NCBI GenBank assembly: GCA_022565015.1
Contig: JADFKI010000149.1
Span: forward strand, 1 to 8,983
Length of the DNA stretch: 8,983 nt
Source of the DNA: Chloroflexota bacterium
GTDB taxonomy: Bacteria; Chloroflexota; Dehalococcoidia; Lucifugimonadales; JADFKI01
Reading direction: 5' to 3'
Shown here one piece after another: positions 5,226 through 8,983 of this stretch. Positions within the stretch are counted from its first letter, which is position 1. Each line of letters begins with the position of its first letter. The notes beneath the pieces are model-generated. The model was given only the letters and a program-made list of their open reading frames with translations, was not told where the DNA came from and searched no databases. The position numbers were made by a program, and so were the translations under genes.

Positions 5226-6296
5226 ATGCACATTGGTATCAGCATGGAATGCGATTACAGGCCGGAGCTGACCCAACAGGCGGCCTTCGATGAGGCCTTC
5301 ATGATGGCGGACGAAGCCGAGCGACTTGGACTGGACGGCGTCTGGCTGGCCGAACGCCACTTCGCGAGCAACAAGAACGCCGGAGGAGTGCCCTCCATAG
5401 TATCCGCTCCCCTGATACTCGCGACGGCCATCTCCGAGCGGACGGAGCGGATTCGCGTGGGAATCGGCGTCCTGGTGCTGCCTCTGGGACACCCCATCAG
5501 GATGGCGGAAGAGGTCGCCATGCTGGACAACATCTGCAAGGGAAGGCTTGACCTGGGAGTCGGACGCAGCGGGTTCACGACGGCATACGAGGGGTACGAC
5601 CTTCCCTACGCGGAGAGCAGGGCGCGGTTCCAGGAGTACCTCGAAGTGATGAGGCTTGCCTGGACCGAGGAGGGCTTTTCATACGAGGGCGCCACTTACA
5701 GCTTCAACAACCTGAACGTAATCCCGAAGCCGTACCAGTCTCCTTATCCTCCGCTATGGGCCGCCGCCACGACTAAGGAGTCCTTCACGATAATGGCGCA
5801 GCAGGGCCTGAACATCCTCGTCGGGCTCCGTGGCATGACCGTCCCAGAGCTCGCCTCGGCCATCGTGAATTACAAAGAGGAGTGGGGCAGGGCGGGGCAC
5901 GCGGACGAGGGTCAGGTCATACTAAGGATACCCGTCTATGTCTCTGAAGAGATGGAGAGGGCCTTGTCGGAGCCGGAAGAGAGCGTAATGCACGCCTACG
6001 CAAGGCTCATGCGAGCATTCACGGGGTCGATCGGAAAAGCCGGCACAACCGCTGATGAGGAGCGATCGGAGAGGTCCGAACGGCTTTCGACTATCACCTA
6101 TGAAGACCTGCTCAGAGACAGGCTGGCGTACGGCACCCCGGATAGCGTCACCGAGAAGCTAACGTCCCTGCGCGACGAGCTTGGCCTTTCTGGTTTCATC
6201 ATGGAGTCAAACGTCGGTGGAAGGATTCCACAGGACAAGATGCTTAACTCGGTGAGACTTTTCGCCGAGGAGGTCGCCCCGCAGCTTCGGGCGTAG
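5226..6296 (+). CDS. LLM-class (luciferase-like) flavin-dependent monooxygenase
   Basis: A 356-residue TIM-barrel flavin enzyme (PF00296 type) that would use reduced FMN, or possibly F420, to oxygenate or oxidise a small organic molecule. ATG 5226 follows AAGGAGG (5214-5220) by 5 nt; the upstream in-frame ATG 5196 has no ribosome site and is rejected. Family signs include the N-terminal strand MHIGISMECDY, LGLDGVWLAERHF (35-46), IRVGIGVLVLPLGHPIRMAE (76-95) and LDNICKGRLDLGVGRS (100-115), then NVIPKPYQSPYPPLWAAATT in the middle. Length and order match bacterial luciferase-alpha-like LLM proteins. A linker rich in Glu/Arg/Ser (about 270-290) separates the last barrel elements. It lies 44 nt after the FAD oxidoreductase and both are flavoproteins, so the two probably act in one pathway. 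Substrate cannot be predicted. Confidence 0.93.
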   Translation: MHIGISMECDYRPELTQQAAFDEAFMMADEAERLGLDGVWLAERHFASNKNAGGVPSIVSAPLILATAISERTERIRVGIGVLVLPLGHPIRMAEEVAMLDNICKGRLDLGVGRSGFTTAYEGYDLPYAESRARFQEYLEVMRLAWTEEGFSYEGATYSFNNLNVIPKPYQSPYPPLWAAATTKESFTIMAQQGLNILVGLRGMTVPELASAIVNYKEEWGRAGHADEGQVILRIPVYVSEEMERALSEPEESVMHAYARLMRAFTGSIGKAGTTADEERSERSERLSTITYEDLLRDRLAYGTPDSVTEKLTSLRDELGLSGFIMESNVGGRIPQDKMLNSVRLFAEEVAPQLRA

Positions 6297-6320
6297 TACC
6301 GACGTCGAGGCTCCTGAAGT

Positions 6321-6362
6321 CAAAAATTAAAGGGGCGGCGTCATATTAGGTGTCGCCCCTTT
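6321..6362 (-). terminator. Terminator between convergent genes
   Basis: The stem AAAGGGGCG (6329-6337) pairs with CGCCCCTTT (6354-6362), extended by two weaker inner pairs. On the minus strand it is followed by TTTAATTTTTG (down to 6321), a good U-tract for the ThDP gene ending at 6380. On the plus strand only TTT follows, so it may also stop the LLM operon, less strongly. Confidence 0.8.
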
Positions 6363-6379
6363 CGATTGCCTTCGCTGCC

Positions 6380-8068
6380 CTAGTAGCCCATCAGTGCGCT
6401 CGCCCTCGTTGAGCGGCTTATCATCGTCTCCATGTGCTCCGAGAATACGTTGACGCAGGCCGTCTTGCCCTCCAGCGTCGCCTGGTATGCGCGTTCCAGC
6501 GCCGGTCGAAGGTCGTCCGGGTCGCTCACGCTCTCGGCATGCCCTCCGAAGGCCTCGATTATCTTGTCGTATCGAATGTCCGGCGCGTAGGTCGCGACCC
6601 TCTCATCGTACCCCTCGGGCAGGCCCATGCGCGACTCGAGGTTGCCGCCGACGATGCCTCCGTTGTTGTTCACGATGAAGACGATGGGAATGCCGTGCCT
6701 CACGGCCGTCTCCATCTCCATGGCGTTGAACCCGAAGGCGCAGTCGCCGTTGACGCTAACCACCGGGGCGTCGGGCCTCGCCAGCTTTGCGCCTACGGCA
6801 AAGGGCACGCCGACTCCCATGCAGCCGTTGGAGCCCGAGTTGAGCCGGCTGGCCGGCGTATAGCTCTGCAAGACCTGACGGCCCGTGGCCAGGGTCATCT
6901 GCCCGTCGACCGAGTAGATCGTCTCGCGGGGGAAGACCTTGCTCACCTCGTTGAGGAGACGGAACGTGGCTATCGGGGTACTGTCGGAGTTCAACAACGG
7001 CTGGATGGCCTTACCGTTGGAATCCGACTTCTCCCTCAGAGAGGCGAGCCAGGGACCCTCCTCCGCACGGTCGGCGAGGCCGTCCGTCTTGCCCTCGAGC
7101 TCAGCAAGCAGCTGCTTGAGGGACGCCTTGGCATCTCCGACGATTCCAACCTCGACGCCGATGTTGGAGCCGATCTCCTCGGGCTCGATGTCGATATGGA
7201 TTATCTTGGCATCGGGCGAAAATCGCCGCCCAAAATCGAACATCCAGTTGATGCGGGCGCCTACGACCAGTATGACGTCCGCGCCGGTCATCAATACGCT
7301 GCGTGCGGCGCTCATGTTAAGGGGATGGTCGTCGGGTATGAAGCCCCGCCCCATTGGGGACGGTATGTAGGGCATGCCCAGGGTTTCTATCAGGCCCTTC
7401 AGCTCTTCCGTGGGCTCGGACCAGCGCACTCCCTTTCCGACGATCATGGCGGGCCTTTCCGCCGAAAGGAGCAGCTCCGCGGCCCTCTTGATGCTCTCGG
7501 GCGATCCGGCGGGCACGGAATCAGTGTAGTAGTTGGAAGGCCACTTGACGTCGTCCTCTTCCACGACCCCCTGCAGCACGTCCGACGGCAGGTCCAGGTA
7601 GACCGGGCCCGGTCGGCCGCTCTTGGCCTTCCTGAAAGCCATTGCCATGTACTCGGGGACGCGGGCCGCGCTGTCGACCTGCACAGACATCTTGGTCAAT
7701 CCCCTGAACATCGGCACGTTGTCAGTCTCCTGGAATGTGCCGGAGTATCGGCCCGTCTGCGGACCGGACCCTCCGATGATAATAAGGGGCAGGCAGTTGT
7801 CGAACGCCACGTGAGCTCCGGTGAGGCCGTTGGTCACGCCGGGGCCCGCGGCCAGGACCGCCACACCCACCTCGTTCTTAACGTAGCCGTATGCGGCTGC
7901 CGAGAACGTGGCCGCCTGCTCGTGGCGCACGCCGATGGGGCGAACGCCGTAGTGAGGGGCGTATCCCATGATCTCTACGATGGGGCCGCCCGCCAATCCG
8001 AACAGAGTCGTTATGCCTTCCTTTGCTATCGATTTCGCTATTAGAGCGCTGCCGTCAGTCTGCGCCAC
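6380..8068 (-). CDS. Thiamine-diphosphate enzyme, oxalyl-CoA decarboxylase / 2-hydroxyacyl-CoA lyase / acetolactate synthase family
   Basis: This 562-residue protein has the full three-domain layout of ThDP decarboxylases and lyases. The N-terminal pyrimidine-binding domain holds the catalytic glutamate Glu50 (GVRHEQAATFSAAAYGY) and AAGPGVTNG. The central domain runs from about 190 to 330 (RPAMIVGKGVRWSE, then VILVVGARINW). The C-terminal domain has the ThDP/Mg motif GDCAFGFNAMEMETAVRHGI from Gly441 and NNNGG at 467-471. 'GD-AFGF-xMEmET...NNNGG' is closer to oxalyl-CoA decarboxylase and 2-hydroxyacyl-CoA lyase than to biosynthetic acetolactate synthase (visual comparison from memory). Such enzymes cleave oxalyl-CoA or 2-hydroxyacyl-CoA to formyl-CoA products. 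GTG 8068 follows AGGAGG (8080-8075) by 6 nt. The long leader carries a hairpin. It converges on the LLM gene and diverges from the rhodanese gene. The large open plus-strand frame across it is a shadow. Confidence 0.9.
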   Translation of the reverse strand: MAQTDGSALIAKSIAKEGITTLFGLAGGPIVEIMGYAPHYGVRPIGVRHEQAATFSAAAYGYVKNEVGVAVLAAGPGVTNGLTGAHVAFDNCLPLIIIGGSGPQTGRYSGTFQETDNVPMFRGLTKMSVQVDSAARVPEYMAMAFRKAKSGRPGPVYLDLPSDVLQGVVEEDDVKWPSNYYTDSVPAGSPESIKRAAELLLSAERPAMIVGKGVRWSEPTEELKGLIETLGMPYIPSPMGRGFIPDDHPLNMSAARSVLMTGADVILVVGARINWMFDFGRRFSPDAKIIHIDIEPEEIGSNIGVEVGIVGDAKASLKQLLAELEGKTDGLADRAEEGPWLASLREKSDSNGKAIQPLLNSDSTPIATFRLLNEVSKVFPRETIYSVDGQMTLATGRQVLQSYTPASRLNSGSNGCMGVGVPFAVGAKLARPDAPVVSVNGDCAFGFNAMEMETAVRHGIPIVFIVNNNGGIVGGNLESRMGLPEGYDERVATYAPDIRYDKIIEAFGGHAESVSDPDDLRPALERAYQATLEGKTACVNVFSEHMETMISRSTRASALMGY

Positions 8069-8090
8069 TTCAATCCTCCTTAATCCTTAC

Positions 8091-8125
8091 TTTCATGAAC
8101 GGCCGGGACAGTCCCATACATGAAA
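8091..8125 (-). promoter_or_regulatory. Nested hairpin in the leader of the ThDP gene
   Basis: The leader RNA can fold TTTCATG (8125-8119, minus strand) onto CATGAAA (8097-8091), with an inner GGGA/TCCC hairpin (within 8105-8115) inside. The structure ends about 10 nt before the ribosome site, in a leader of about 115 nt, long for this window. It could affect translation or be an operator; there is no known riboswitch match. Confidence 0.35.
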
Positions 8126-8189
8126 TCCGCGTAGACTTTTCGAGGCTGGAGACCGCCACATCGACCATATTCATAGTCGCTAGAGCGCG

Positions 8190-8219
8190 AGTGTATCCAA
8201 GAAAAGCCGACGGTGTCAA
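8190..8219 (-). promoter_or_regulatory. Promoter of the ThDP gene
   Basis: On the minus strand a perfect TTGACA (8219-8214), 18-nt spacer, TACACT (8195-8190). The form matches the promoter at 3582-3611. The start would be near 8183. Its -35 box lies back to back with that of the rightward promoter. Confidence 0.55.
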
Positions 8220-8230
8220 CCAAAGACCCG

Positions 8231-8259
8231 TTGACCATGATATGGGGCTTTACTATGAT
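8231..8259 (+). promoter_or_regulatory. Promoter of the rhodanese-family gene
   Basis: TTGACC (8231-8236), 17-nt spacer, TATGAT (8254-8259), each 5/6 to consensus, start near 8266 and leader of about 19 nt. GTCAAC (8215-8220) and GTTGAC (8230-8235) form a 6-bp inverted repeat across the two divergent -35 boxes. Confidence 0.65.
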
Positions 8260-8284
8260 AAGCAAAAATTCCCGAGGTGAGTCG

Positions 8285-8983
8285 ATGACCCAGAGCGACA
8301 AGGCGTCAGACAAGCTGGTATCCAGCTCATGGCTCGCAACCCGACTGGAGCATTCGTCGATTCGAGTAATCGAGGTCACCGCGTCAAAGGACGATGACGG
8401 CTATCGGGAGGGACACATCCCGGGAGCCGTGTGGTGGTACTGGAAGGATGCCCTGTGGCATGAGACGGACCGCGAGTTCCCGACGCCGGAGGAGGCGGCC
8501 CTGCGCCTGGGCAAGATAGGCATCGACGCAGAGACGACGGTCGTGCTGTACGGCGATCCAGTACAGTACGGCACATACGCCTTCTGGGTGCTAACGATGG
8601 CCGGGCACAAGGACGTGCGACTTCTGGACGGCGGGAAAAAACGATGGCTGTCCGAGGGGCTTCCCCTGTCGACGGAAATCATCAAGTACGGCTTGAACGT
8701 CTATGCGGTCCAGAAAGAGGACCGAAGAAGCAGGGTCGGCAGGGACGACGTTCGTTCCAAGCTGAAGAGCACCAGAAGACTACTTCTCGACGTGCGCTCT
8801 CCCGAAGAGTACATTGGCGCGCGCGTCATGCCGCCGCCGGGGTTCGATCACGGCGCAGAGCGGACCGGACGCATCCCCGGGGCCGTGCACCTCTTCTTTC
8901 GCGAGCTCGTCAACGACGACGACACGTTCTTGGACGAAAGCTCACTCACGGACATCTTCGCGCGCGCGGGCATCACGCCCGGT
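8285..8983 (+). CDS. Two-domain rhodanese-like sulfurtransferase (partial, C-terminus off the right edge)
   Basis: The window ends in frame after 233 codons. ATG 8285 follows GAGGTGA (8274-8280). The N-terminal rhodanese domain (about 12-130) has the hallmark GHIPGAVWW (43-51) and RLLDGGKKRWLSEGLPL (112-128). Where an active domain would carry Cys it reads YGDPVQYG (89-96), so this domain is structural, as in thiosulfate/3-mercaptopyruvate sulfurtransferases. The second domain begins near 150, with LLLDVRSPEEYIG (166-178) and GRIPGAVHLFF (195-205). Its catalytic Cys loop, usually CRxG(x)(R/T), lies beyond the edge, so activity cannot be judged. Such enzymes transfer sulfane sulfur from thiosulfate or mercaptopyruvate to cyanide or thiols in the cytoplasm. 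No signal peptide is visible. It diverges from the ThDP gene with overlapping control sequences. Confidence 0.9.
   Translation, partial: MTQSDKASDKLVSSSWLATRLEHSSIRVIEVTASKDDDGYREGHIPGAVWWYWKDALWHETDREFPTPEEAALRLGKIGIDAETTVVLYGDPVQYGTYAFWVLTMAGHKDVRLLDGGKKRWLSEGLPLSTEIIKYGLNVYAVQKEDRRSRVGRDDVRSKLKSTRRLLLDVRSPEEYIGARVMPPPGFDHGAERTGRIPGAVHLFFRELVNDDDTFLDESSLTDIFARAGITPG

Noticed and set aside
6434..8044. A 536-codon open frame on the plus strand opposite the ThDP gene.
   Set aside because: It has no family features and a composition typical of the antisense of a GC-rich gene, while the minus strand encodes a clear ThDP enzyme with all motifs and a strong ribosome site.
1..8983. CRISPR arrays, insertion sequences, rRNA, toxin-antitoxin pairs.
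   Set aside because: No regularly spaced repeats, transposase frames, rRNA segments or recognisable toxin families were found by reading; the only recombinase is the integrase.

Overview
The window joins two kinds of DNA. The left third (1 to about 3293) is the integrase-proximal end of an integrated mobile element. The rest is ordinary chromosome from a GC-rich bacterium that uses strong AGGAGG-type ribosome sites and frequent TTG/GTG starts. The chromosomal content (an FAD_binding_2 oxidoreductase, a luciferase-like flavin monooxygenase, an oxalyl-CoA decarboxylase/2-hydroxyacyl-CoA-lyase-like ThDP enzyme and a two-domain rhodanese) resembles what is commonly seen in Chloroflexota of the Dehalococcoidia/SAR202 type. 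That assignment is inference from gene content, not from a marker gene.

Element, left to right. A truncated helix-turn-helix regulator runs leftward off the window edge, apparently from a leaderless GTG start. A divergent control region (239-381) carries two copies of a 20-bp sequence (17/20 identical) that overlap the promoter elements in both directions. A rightward run of four tightly coupled small genes follows: a 59-aa protein of unknown function, a 209-aa zinc-finger/ArdC-N-like protein, a 57-aa protein of unknown function and a DUF6573-like protein. Next comes an intergenic stretch with a candidate promoter, two hairpins and a strong intrinsic terminator, which together look like a short structured RNA of about 120 nt or an integrase leader. 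Then come an 8-bp perfect hairpin and a complete tyrosine recombinase. The element ends at the 3' end of an intact tRNA-Trp(CCA) gene on the minus strand, a classic integration site. The other element end, which should carry a copy of the tRNA 3' end, lies outside the window to the left.

Chromosome, left to right. After tRNA-Trp there are 327 bp without a gene, holding an imperfect repeat, short palindromes and a TTGACA promoter. The FAD-dependent oxidoreductase and, 44 nt later, the LLM-class flavin monooxygenase form a likely two-gene operon. A strong stem-loop separates them from a convergent ThDP-dependent lyase/decarboxylase. That gene and a divergent rhodanese-family sulfurtransferase (cut by the right edge) share a 216-bp intergenic region whose two -35 boxes lie back to back, so they are probably regulated together or against each other. 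The FAD, LLM and ThDP enzymes look like a small catabolic set for an unidentified organic acid or acyl-CoA substrate; no substrate can be read from the sequence.
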